Shown here: positions 1 through 5,956 of the stretch, one piece after another
Layout: every line of letters starts with the position of its first letter
How positions within the stretch are numbered: the first letter of the stretch is position 1
Assembly (NCBI GenBank): GCA_903922535.1
Contig: CAIXUF010000305.1
Coordinates: forward strand, 1 to 8,372
Direction of reading: 5' to 3'
Source of the DNA: Candidatus Hydrogenedentota bacterium
Lineage (GTDB): Bacteria; Hydrogenedentota; Hydrogenedentia; Hydrogenedentiales; CAITNO01
Length of the DNA stretch: 8,372 nt
The notes under the pieces: generated by a model
Databases searched by the model: none
The model's input: the letters and a program-made list of their open reading frames with translations, nothing else
What the model was told of the DNA's origin: nothing
Program-made: the position numbers and the translations under genes

Positions 1-468
1 GCCGAAGCGCTCCAGGATGTTTGCCTCCCAGACCTTTTCGCCCTTGGCAAGGTCAAAACAGTACAACATGCCCAGGCTGGACATAAGATAGAGGTGGCCG
101 TCCTCAATGGTGGGCGTGGTCCGGGATCCGGGCGCCTGTTCCTCGGCCGATTCCCGGCCATAGGGCAGGCTCTGTTCCAGTGCCCCGCTGTTTTCGTTAA
201 ACACCAGGATCATCCCGGTCTCGTCGTCGCGCATGCCGGTGGCGTAAACCTTTCCCCCCACGACGGACACGGAAGAATATCCCCGGCCAAGACCCTTTGC
301 CGTCCACGCCGTGGCGGGCCCCTCTTCCGGCCAGGATTTCAGCAGGCCCTGCTCTTGAAAGACGCCGGTGCGGTCCGCGCCCCGAAACTGGGGCGAGTCG
401 ACGGCGTGGGCCATGCAGGCAAACAGCGCCGCCAGTCCCACAGCCGGCAAAACAGTCCTATTGCGCAT
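1..468 (-). CDS. PQQ-like beta-propeller repeat protein, 5' part only (paralog of the gene at 561-1802)
   Basis: The first 156 codons of a gene that continues past the left edge. The start is ATG at 468, with AAGGA (476-480) 7 nt upstream. The protein begins with a Sec-type signal peptide (MRNRT, a hydrophobic run, cleavage probably after AHA at residue 22). Next come SPQFRG, GLLKSWPE and GYSSVSVVGGKVYATG, typical of the exported PQQ-like propeller family common in planctomycete-type bacteria. By hand alignment, 123 of 156 residues (79%) match the downstream-numbered neighbour without gaps, so this is a tandem duplicate. It lies 92 bp behind that gene on the same strand and may be cotranscribed, but it also has its own candidate promoter. 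PQQ-like repeats show the fold; they do not show that PQQ is bound or that the protein is an enzyme. Its substrate or partner is unknown. Confidence 0.9.
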   Translation of the reverse strand, partial: MRNRTVLPAVGLAALFACMAHAVDSPQFRGADRTGVFQEQGLLKSWPEEGPATAWTAKGLGRGYSSVSVVGGKVYATGMRDDETGMILVFNENSGALEQSLPYGRESAEEQAPGSRTTPTIEDGHLYLMSSLGMLYCFDLAKGEKVWEANILERFG

Positions 469-478
469 CCGTCAGTCC

Positions 479-505
479 TTTCCAGAGAGCATGCCGAATT
501 ATCCC
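479..505 (-). promoter_or_regulatory. Conserved upstream element and candidate -10 of the truncated propeller gene
   Basis: On the plus strand it reads TTTCCAGAG (479-487), 8 bp, GAATTATCCC (496-505). The same two blocks with the same spacing occur at 1986-2012. Read on the minus strand, 498-503 is GATAAT, five of six matches to a sigma70 -10 box, which would give a leader of roughly 23 nt. The best -35 candidate (TTGGGA) is 19 bp away, a poor spacing. The element abuts the ribosome binding site. Promoter function is inferred. Confidence 0.45.
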
Positions 506-560
506 ACAAACGGCCGTCGGCTTCCCAAACACAGATCTGAAAGGGAGAAACAAGACTGGA

Positions 561-1802
561 CTATTTTGCCGCAATGTCATAGGCGACGAGCGCGTCGCCG
601 TGGCGAATATAGAGACGGCCGTTTGCGATGGCGGGGTGGGCCCAGTGCTGGGTCGTGCCCTCAGTCACCGTGAACCGGCCGGTGCGCTCAAAACCAGCCG
701 GGGACGCCTTGACCAGATTCACGGTTCCGGCCTTGGGCCCTTCATAGATGTAGAGCATCCCGTCCGCAGCCACCACCATCCCCTCTTTGACCTCCTTCGA
801 GGTCCAAAGTACCTTGCCCGTCGCCATTTCCAGGCAGACCAGCTTGCCGCCGGACTTGTAACCGGTTCCATAGAGGCAACCGTCCACCAGCACAACCCCG
901 TGATGCAAACAGTCCAGCGTGGTGTCGGTCCACTTGACGGTCACGGACGCGCCGTCCGCCGAAAGTTCGAGCGCGCCGCCGCCCACACCGTCACCGCCGG
1001 TGTAGTACACAAGGCCGCTGCCGTAGACCGGCGTCACGGCGTGGATGTCCCAGGGCACCTTGTGCGCGAAGGACCAAAGCAGCTTCCCGGAGTCGGGGTT
1101 CACGCCGATGATATAGCGTCCGGTTCCCGTGAGCAGAACCCGGTGCCCATTATGGTTCACAATGATCGGCGTGCAGTACGAGGCCCGGTCGTTCAGCCCC
1201 TTCGTCGCCCACACCGTTTCACCGGTGTTCTTGTTCAGCGCGGCAACGAGCGCCTCGGTGCCGCCGGGGGTGCAGATGACCTTGTCGCCGTCCACCAAAA
1301 CCGACTCGGCCAACTGCCACATGATGTTCTTCGCGCCGAAACGTTCCAGAACGTTGACCTCCCAGATCTTTTCGCTCTTGGCAAGATCGAAGCAGTAAAG
1401 CACGCCCAGACCCGACATAAGATAGAGACGGCCGCCTTCGATGGTCGGTGTCGCCCGCGAACCGGGGGCCTGTTCCTCCACCGATTCCTTGCCGTAGGGA
1501 ATGCTCTGCTCCAGCGCGCCGGTACTTTCGTTGTACACCAGAATCAGCCCGGTCTGGTCTTCGCGCATGCCGGTGGTGTAAACCTTGCTCCCCACCACCG
1601 ACACGGAGGAATACCCTTTGCCCAGTCCTTTCGCGGTCCACGCAACGGCGGGGCCGCCCTCGGGCCAGGATTTCAGCAGGCCCTTCTCCTGAAAGACGCC
1701 GGTGCGGTCCGTGCCCCGAAACTGGGGTGAATCCGCGGCATGGGCCATGCCGGTCAACAGTGCCGCAAGCACCGCAGCCGATAGTATGGTTCTATTGCGC
1801 AT
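561..1802 (-). CDS. PQQ-like beta-propeller repeat protein, exported
   Basis: A complete gene of 413 residues. An in-frame extension to 1880 exists, but ATG at 1802 is preferred: AAGGA (1810-1814) lies 7 nt upstream, and it places a clean signal peptide at residues 1-22 (MRNRT, hydrophobic core, cleavage after AHA). The mature protein starts ADSPQFRG and shows repeated propeller strands of the form TGxxxW: TGETVWATKG, SGKLLWSFAH and TGKVLWTSKE, plus GGRLYLMSGLGVLYCFD. This matches the PQQ-like/BamB-like eight-bladed fold in length and motif. Such proteins are usually exported scaffolds or binding proteins; no catalytic residues can be assigned. It lies between the YncE-like gene (264 bp upstream) and its 79%-identical paralog (92 bp downstream), all on the same strand. 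The role is unknown. Confidence 0.92.
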   Translation of the reverse strand: MRNRTILSAAVLAALLTGMAHAADSPQFRGTDRTGVFQEKGLLKSWPEGGPAVAWTAKGLGKGYSSVSVVGSKVYTTGMREDQTGLILVYNESTGALEQSIPYGKESVEEQAPGSRATPTIEGGRLYLMSGLGVLYCFDLAKSEKIWEVNVLERFGAKNIMWQLAESVLVDGDKVICTPGGTEALVAALNKNTGETVWATKGLNDRASYCTPIIVNHNGHRVLLTGTGRYIIGVNPDSGKLLWSFAHKVPWDIHAVTPVYGSGLVYYTGGDGVGGGALELSADGASVTVKWTDTTLDCLHHGVVLVDGCLYGTGYKSGGKLVCLEMATGKVLWTSKEVKEGMVVAADGMLYIYEGPKAGTVNLVKASPAGFERTGRFTVTEGTTQHWAHPAIANGRLYIRHGDALVAYDIAAK

Positions 1803-1985
1803 CTCCAATTCCTTTCCGGGGTGAACCAAGAAACGGCGGCCGGCTCCCGGGACCATTGCCCAAAAACCTTGACGCTCCATGCTTCACGGACCGGATGGAA
1901 GCGCGTCCGAATCACCTGCCGGGTGAAGTCCGTGCCGTCCACACAGTCCATGACCCAAATGCTGTCATGGCCGGCCAAACCGCCG

Positions 1986-2033
1986 TTTCCAGAGTGAATG
2001 AGGAATTATCCCTGAATGCAATGCTTGAGACAA
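1986..2033 (-). promoter_or_regulatory. Candidate sigma70 promoter with conserved element for the complete propeller gene
   Basis: On the minus strand: TTGTCT (2033-2028), a 17 bp spacer, then GATAAT (2010-2005). This is four of six and five of six matches to consensus at the ideal spacing. The -10 box sits in the second block of the TTTCCAGAG-N8-GAATTATCCC element (1986-2012) shared with 479-505. If used, transcription would start near 1998, leaving a leader of about 195 nt before the start at 1802. In the rest of 1803-2066 I see no convincing gene. Confidence 0.5.
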
Positions 2034-2066
2034 ATCGCGATGCGGGATCTGTCACACAAAGGGTGA

Positions 2067-3050
2067 CTAGGGCTGGGCTTTGTAAACCCGGATTTCGGCG
2101 CGCTGTTTGCGGCTGTGCGGCACGGCCACATACAGGGTGCCCGTGGCGGGCTCGAAACAGGAAGTCCGCGCCCCTTCTGCCGTGGGGATGATTGCGGACA
2201 CCCTGTACAGGTACGGGTCGACCTCGACGATGACGGTGATGAGGCCCTGCCCGCCCGTCACATAGACCCGCTTGCGCTCATTGTCATAAGAGATGTCGTC
2301 CGCATCCTCGACACAGTTCACTTTGCCGACGTACGAACCGTTCTTGGTGTCATAGATGAGCACCTTGGCGGGTTTGCGGCAGCCGATGAAAAGGCGGTGG
2401 TGCGTTTCGTCAAGGGCCATGGGAAAGTTTGCCCGGGCCTCCGGAAGTTTCCAGTGCGCGGTGATTTTGAGACTGCCCTTGTCAATCACGGCAACTTCCT
2501 GCGATTCGGGAATGTTCACGTAGATGCTGCCGCCGTCCTTTTCCACCTGGAACGACTCAGGATGGCCGCTCAGGGGAACATCGACAAGTTTCGTCTGGCT
2601 CTTGGGGTCAATGACGGCCAGCGCTTCTCCGTAGCCGAGATAGGCCCGGTCGGTGGCGCTGTCATAGCGCACGTTGCCGGCCTCTATAAGCCCGTTGAGA
2701 AAGCGGAGCAGATTCAGCTTCTCATCATAAAGACGGAACGCACCGTCCTCGCCGCTTGTCACGACAACCTCATGGGATTCCGGCAGGACCATCACGCCCC
2801 GGGGTCCCCTGATGCCCGGAATGGAACGCATCCACTTGCCCGCGCTGAGGTCTATCACCTCCAGCGAGTCATTCGAGAGCGCGGCGATATAGAGCCGTTC
2901 CTTTTGCGTGTCGATGCACATGTGGTCAATGCGGCCTTTGAGTCCGCTCACCGAAATGGTTTTGACAAGCACGAAAGGCGGCGGTTCTTCTGCATGGGCC
3001 GCCCCCAGGCTTGCCCCAAGCAGAAAGGCGAAAAATGCCATTATCTTCAT
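2067..3050 (-). CDS. YncE-family beta-propeller protein, exported
   Basis: 327 residues. The open frame extends to 3086, but ATG at 3050 is chosen: AAGGA (3057-3061) is 6 nt upstream, and the protein then opens with a signal peptide (MKIMAFFAFLLGASLGAAHA, mature end EEPPPF). The body matches the YncE/YVTN-type seven-bladed propeller: GRIDHMCIDTQKERLYIAAL, SLEVIDL, AYLGYGEALAVIDP, EVAVIDKGSL, HHRLFIGCRKPAKVLIYD and GTLYVAVPHS are successive blade strands. Length fits the family. Members are exported; most have no known reaction and are thought to bind ligands or partners. It is divergent from the DoxX-fusion/apbE operon, with 220 bp between the start codons, so the two units may share regulation. 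It may also head a three-gene minus-strand cluster with the PQQ-like propellers, although a promoter candidate lies in the gap. Confidence 0.9.
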   Translation of the reverse strand: MKIMAFFAFLLGASLGAAHAEEPPPFVLVKTISVSGLKGRIDHMCIDTQKERLYIAALSNDSLEVIDLSAGKWMRSIPGIRGPRGVMVLPESHEVVVTSGEDGAFRLYDEKLNLLRFLNGLIEAGNVRYDSATDRAYLGYGEALAVIDPKSQTKLVDVPLSGHPESFQVEKDGGSIYVNIPESQEVAVIDKGSLKITAHWKLPEARANFPMALDETHHRLFIGCRKPAKVLIYDTKNGSYVGKVNCVEDADDISYDNERKRVYVTGGQGLITVIVEVDPYLYRVSAIIPTAEGARTSCFEPATGTLYVAVPHSRKQRAEIRVYKAQP

Positions 3051-3089
3051 TAAAGGTCCTTCATCCCGATTTTCACGTGCCGACACTGT

Positions 3090-3098
3090 ATATTAACA
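3090..3098 (-). promoter_or_regulatory. Weak candidate extended -10 box for the YncE-like gene
   Basis: Minus-strand TGTTAATAT fits an extended -10 (TGn followed by a TATAAT-like hexamer, four of six matches). I see no acceptable -35 box at normal spacing. It is the only AT-rich stretch in the 40 bp upstream of the ribosome binding site, about 40 bp from the start codon. Treat as tentative. Confidence 0.25.
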
Positions 3099-3165
3099 CG
3101 CCTGTTCAAATGGAACACATTTTGGGCCGCCGACCGTGCCTTGCGCGCATTTGGATCATGCATGC

Positions 3166-3195
3166 TTGGCGGTCGAGCCGGAAAACCCCTATACT
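3166..3195 (+). promoter_or_regulatory. Candidate sigma70 promoter of the DoxX-fusion/apbE operon
   Basis: TTGGCG (3166-3171), an 18 bp spacer, then TATACT (3190-3195): four of six and five of six matches to consensus. A start near 3202 would give a leader of about 70 nt before ATG at 3271. The -10 box is flanked by CCCC and GGGG, lies inside a 9 bp inverted repeat, and the perfect palindrome CATGCATG (3157-3164) lies directly upstream of the -35 box. Confidence 0.5.
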
Positions 3196-3221
3196 GGGGA
3201 CGCAGACTGTGTGGTTTTCCG
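3179..3221. repeat. Perfect 9 bp inverted repeat spanning the -10 box and the presumed transcription start
   Basis: CGGAAAACC (3179-3187) and GGTTTTCCG (3213-3221) are exact reverse complements separated by 25 bp. The left arm ends 3 bp before the candidate -10 box and the right arm lies downstream of the expected start site. This placement fits an operator for a dimeric regulator. An RNA hairpin is less likely because the left arm would not be transcribed from this promoter. Confidence 0.5.
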
Positions 3222-3255
3222 TCAAATGAATCTGATGCCGTCAACCGGCGGCGGC

Positions 3256-3262
3256 AAGGAGG
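3256..3262 (+). promoter_or_regulatory. Strong ribosome binding site setting the start of the DoxX fusion
   Basis: AAGGAGG, a full Shine-Dalgarno match, 8 nt before ATG 3271. It decides the start against in-frame upstream codons (open frame from 3136) that lack such a site. Confidence 0.85.
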
Positions 3263-3270
3263 CCTGTGCC

Positions 3271-4845
3271 ATGGAGCGTTGTAAATCTGAGGCGATCAGG
3301 TGGACCGGACCGGTGATGCTCGCGCTTGTCGTGTTGCGGACGCTGATCGGCTGGCACTTCCTCTATGAAGGGCTTGTCAAACTCGCCAATCCGAACTGGA
3401 CATCCGCCCCCTATCTGAAGAGCACCGAATGGATGCTGTCCGGATACTTTCACGGCATCGCCGCCAGCGAACCGGTGCTGCGGGCCGCGGACCTGATGAA
3501 CTTGTGGGGATTGACGCTGATAGGGCTCGGGCTGATGCTTGGCTGTTTCACCCGTCTCGCCAGCCTTTCCGGGGCTTTGCTGCTGGGGCTCTACTATTTT
3601 GCCCATCCGCCGCTGGCCGGTTTGGGGTTCGGCCTTCCGGTGGAAGGTTCCTACCTCGTGATTGACAAGAATGTGGTGGAACTGGCCGCTTTGCTCGTGC
3701 TGGTCTGTGTTCCCACGGGCCGTTTCATTGGGCTGGACGGCCTGATACGGTCGCTGCGCGGTGCGCCAACCCCGGCGGAGGGCGCCGCGCTGAAGGAGGG
3801 CGCCCCCCCGGATGCCGCCGCGCCGGTCGTCTCGGTGGGACGCCGCGAACTGCTGAGGCACCTGCTGCCCATTCCGGCGATGGGCGCCTTCGCATACGCG
3901 TTCCAGCAGCGGAGAGGCTGGGAAAGCCTTGAGGCGGAGCGTCTGCTGTCCCACATGAAAGCAAAGAAGGTGGACGCCGTGTCGGGGGCCTCGGCGAAAC
4001 GGGTGGACATGGTCGAATTGAGCGAACTCAAGGGCCCCATGCCCCGCGCCAGGATTGGGAATCTCGAACTCAGCCGCATTTTCCTCGGCGGAAATCTCAT
4101 CGGCGGATGGGCCCACTCGCGTGACCTCATGTATGTCTCCGACCTGGTTTGCGCCTATCACACGGACCGCAAAGTCTTCGAGACCTTCCACCTGGGCGAG
4201 TGCTGCGGCATGAACACCATCCTGACCAATCCGCGGCTGTGCCGCGTGATAACAGACTACTGGCGGAAGGAAGGCGGCAAGATACAGTTCATTTCCGACT
4301 GCGCTATGGGCGGCATCATGCAGGGCGCCAAGGTGTCCATCGATGCCGGGGCCCACGCCTGTTATTCCCAGGGCGGGGTCACGGACCGGCTTGTGGCCGA
4401 GGGTGATTTCGACACGATCGAGAAGTTCCTGGATCTGGTGCGCCGCAGCGGCATTCCGGCAGGTATCGGCGCGCACAAGCTGGAAACCGTGCAGGGCTGC
4501 GTGGACAAAGGTTTCAAACCCGATTTCTGGGTCAAGACCCTGCACCATACGGACTACTGGTCGGCCAAACCCCAGCCCGAGCAGGACAACATCTGGTGCG
4601 TCAATCCCGAGGAAACCATCACCTATATGGAGAAGCTGGAGGAACCGTGGATAGGCTTTAAGACGCTGGCCGCGGGCGCCATCCATCCCAAAGTGGGCTT
4701 TCCCTACGCGCTGAAGAACGGCGCGGACTTCATTTGCGTCGGCATGTACGATTTCCAAGTGGTCAAAAACGCCAATCTGTTTCTCGACGTGTGGGATCAG
4801 GTGCGGCAGGATCCTGCGGGCCGCAAGCGCCTGTGGCGCGCATGA
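3271..4845 (+). CDS. DoxX-family membrane protein fused to a TIM-barrel-like domain, probable ApbE flavinylation target
   Basis: 524 residues. Residues 14-32, 75-91, 96-111 and 135-148 are four membrane segments; GWHFLYEGLVKL and YLVIDKNVVELAAL are DoxX-type signatures. After an Ala/Pro-rich linker, residues 190-196 (GRRELLR) and the hydrophobic stretch to 211 resemble a twin-arginine signal. DAVSGAS at 235-241 resembles the ApbE consensus D(G/A)x(S/T)GA(T/S); Ser241 would carry FMN. Residues from about 262 (LELSRIFLGGNLIGGWAHSR) to the end match a family I recall from planctomycete-type genomes, usually with its own Tat-like signal; I read it as a TIM barrel, loosely aldo/keto-reductase-like. 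Possible ligands include Cys311, Cys312, Cys344, His402, His425 and His426. apbE follows with an ATGA overlap. DoxX relatives are linked to quinone and sulfur redox chemistry. The reaction here is unknown. Confidence 0.88.
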   Translation: MERCKSEAIRWTGPVMLALVVLRTLIGWHFLYEGLVKLANPNWTSAPYLKSTEWMLSGYFHGIAASEPVLRAADLMNLWGLTLIGLGLMLGCFTRLASLSGALLLGLYYFAHPPLAGLGFGLPVEGSYLVIDKNVVELAALLVLVCVPTGRFIGLDGLIRSLRGAPTPAEGAALKEGAPPDAAAPVVSVGRRELLRHLLPIPAMGAFAYAFQQRRGWESLEAERLLSHMKAKKVDAVSGASAKRVDMVELSELKGPMPRARIGNLELSRIFLGGNLIGGWAHSRDLMYVSDLVCAYHTDRKVFETFHLGECCGMNTILTNPRLCRVITDYWRKEGGKIQFISDCAMGGIMQGAKVSIDAGAHACYSQGGVTDRLVAEGDFDTIEKFLDLVRRSGIPAGIGAHKLETVQGCVDKGFKPDFWVKTLHHTDYWSAKPQPEQDNIWCVNPEETITYMEKLEEPWIGFKTLAAGAIHPKVGFPYALKNGADFICVGMYDFQVVKNANLFLDVWDQVRQDPAGRKRLWRA

Positions 4846-5918
4846 GCGGAACGGCGCACCCGATGCGGCGAATGTTCCTGGCAATCATCGGGGCCTTCGT
4901 GGTGTTGTTGGGCATGGGCCTGTGGCGGGTGTTCACAGGCCCCGGGGAGGAAGAGTTTTCGGGAGAGGCCCAGGGCAGCACCTATTCCATCAAGATTGCC
5001 ACGCCGCAGTTTGGAGAGGCACGGCGGAAAATCGTTCAGAAGACCATAACGGACAGGCTGGACCAAATCGACCGGGGAATGTCCATCTATCGGGACGACT
5101 CCGAACTGGCGCGGTTCAACCGCTGGGAAAGCCTTGAGCCCTTTGCAGCCTCGGCGGACCTGATCGAGGTCTTCAAATTGGCACGGTCGGTCAGCGAGAC
5201 AAGCGGCGGCGCGTTTGACGTGACCGTTGCCCCGCTGGTTGCCGCATGGGACTTCGGTCCTGCCGCGACGGGGGAGGCCAAGTCCCCCTCAGAGGCGGCA
5301 TTGGCCGAAATCAAGTCGCGGGTGGGCTACGACAAGGTCGAAGTGGACGAAAAGAAGGGAACCCTGCGAAAGACTGTTGGGGGGGTGACCTGCGACCTGA
5401 ACGCTATTGCACAGGGCTACACGGTGGACAAAATCGTCGATGACCTTGTTACCCTGGGATACCGGGACTTCGTCGTCGAAGTGGGGGGGGAGGTTCGGGC
5501 CATGGGCCGCAACAGATCCGGGATCCCGTGGCAGGTCGCCGTGGAGAAGCCCGTGTTTGAGGGGCGTGAGATTGAAGAAGTAATACCCCTCAATGATATG
5601 GGACTTTCCACCTCTGGCGATTACCGCAACTACAAGGAAAAAGACGGACTGCGCATTTCGCATGAGATCGACCCGCATACGGGGCGGCCCATAATGCACC
5701 ATCTGGCTTCTGTGAGCGTGCTGCACCCGCAGTGTGCCCTGGCCGACGCCTATGCAACGGCGCTGATAGTCCTGGGGCCGGAGAAAGGGTTCGATCTGGC
5801 TGTCAGCAAGGGTCTCGCGGCGCTGTTCATTACCTCGGAACAGGACGCAGGATTCGCCCCGCGGGCCACCCCCGCGTTCGAGAAGGTCGCGGGAAGAGGC
5901 AACAAGGGATCGTTGTAA
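4842..5918 (+). CDS. apbE: FAD:protein FMN transferase (ApbE), membrane-anchored
   Basis: 358 residues from ATG 4842. ApbE transfers FMN from FAD to a Thr or Ser of a target protein outside the cytoplasm, using Mg2+. An uncleaved N-terminal anchor (FLAIIGAFVVLLGMGLWRVF) has no lipobox Cys. Family motifs appear in order: GSTYSIKI, IDRGMSIYRDDSELARFNR, SGGAFDVTVAPL (121-132), DLNAIAQGYTVD (185-196), VEVGGE, STSGDY (256-261), ISHEIDPHTGRP with His274, and ADAYAT with Asp302 and Thr306, the expected Mg2+ ligands. All core residues look intact, so it should be active. Its ATG overlaps the TGA of the DoxX fusion, giving translational coupling; ATG 4863 (MRRMF) is an alternative start. No strong ribosome binding site precedes either. 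The natural substrate is the upstream fusion protein, but that pairing is inferred. Runs of 7 and 8 G occur at 5379-5385 and 5483-5490. Confidence 0.95.
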   Translation: MSGTAHPMRRMFLAIIGAFVVLLGMGLWRVFTGPGEEEFSGEAQGSTYSIKIATPQFGEARRKIVQKTITDRLDQIDRGMSIYRDDSELARFNRWESLEPFAASADLIEVFKLARSVSETSGGAFDVTVAPLVAAWDFGPAATGEAKSPSEAALAEIKSRVGYDKVEVDEKKGTLRKTVGGVTCDLNAIAQGYTVDKIVDDLVTLGYRDFVVEVGGEVRAMGRNRSGIPWQVAVEKPVFEGREIEEVIPLNDMGLSTSGDYRNYKEKDGLRISHEIDPHTGRPIMHHLASVSVLHPQCALADAYATALIVLGPEKGFDLAVSKGLAALFITSEQDAGFAPRATPAFEKVAGRGNKGSL

Positions 5919-5926
5919 GCGGTGAG

Positions 5927-5956
5927 GATGGTCACTTCGCGGGCGTTATGACCATC
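5927..5956. other. 8 bp perfect hairpin between convergent genes, possible weak bidirectional terminator
   Basis: GATGGTCA (5927-5934) and TGACCATC (5949-5956) are exact reverse complements around a 14 nt loop. The hairpin begins 8 bp after the apbE stop and covers the stop codon of the convergent gene. Neither side has a T-run, so it is not a canonical intrinsic terminator. Only 13 bp separate the two stop codons. Confidence 0.35.

Noticed and set aside
297..1730. 477-codon plus-strand open frame across both propeller genes
   Set aside because: It runs antisense through two real paralogs, starts inside one and ends in the other, and shows no family motif; high GC at third positions explains it.
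561..1802. PQQ-dependent dehydrogenase
   Set aside because: At 413 residues it is too short and lacks a recognisable dehydrogenase active site; only the PQQ-like propeller repeats are visible.
1754..1978. 74-codon minus-strand frame starting with TTG in the propeller leader
   Set aside because: No ribosome binding site, no recognised family, and its end overlaps the propeller gene start in another frame. Mentioned only as part of the leader finding.
2056..2083. ACAAAG/CTTTGT hairpin at the end of the YncE-like gene as a terminator
   Set aside because: Only 6 bp of stem, overlaps the stop codon, no T-run on the minus strand.
2115..3053. 312-codon plus-strand open frame opposite the YncE-like gene
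   Set aside because: Antisense shadow; the minus strand encodes a signal peptide and clear propeller blades.
3241..4884. 547-codon minus-strand open frame opposite the DoxX fusion
   Set aside because: Covers the fusion gene antisense, has His/Gly/Gln-rich low-sense composition and no recognisable domain; the plus strand has clear DoxX and barrel motifs and a strong ribosome binding site.
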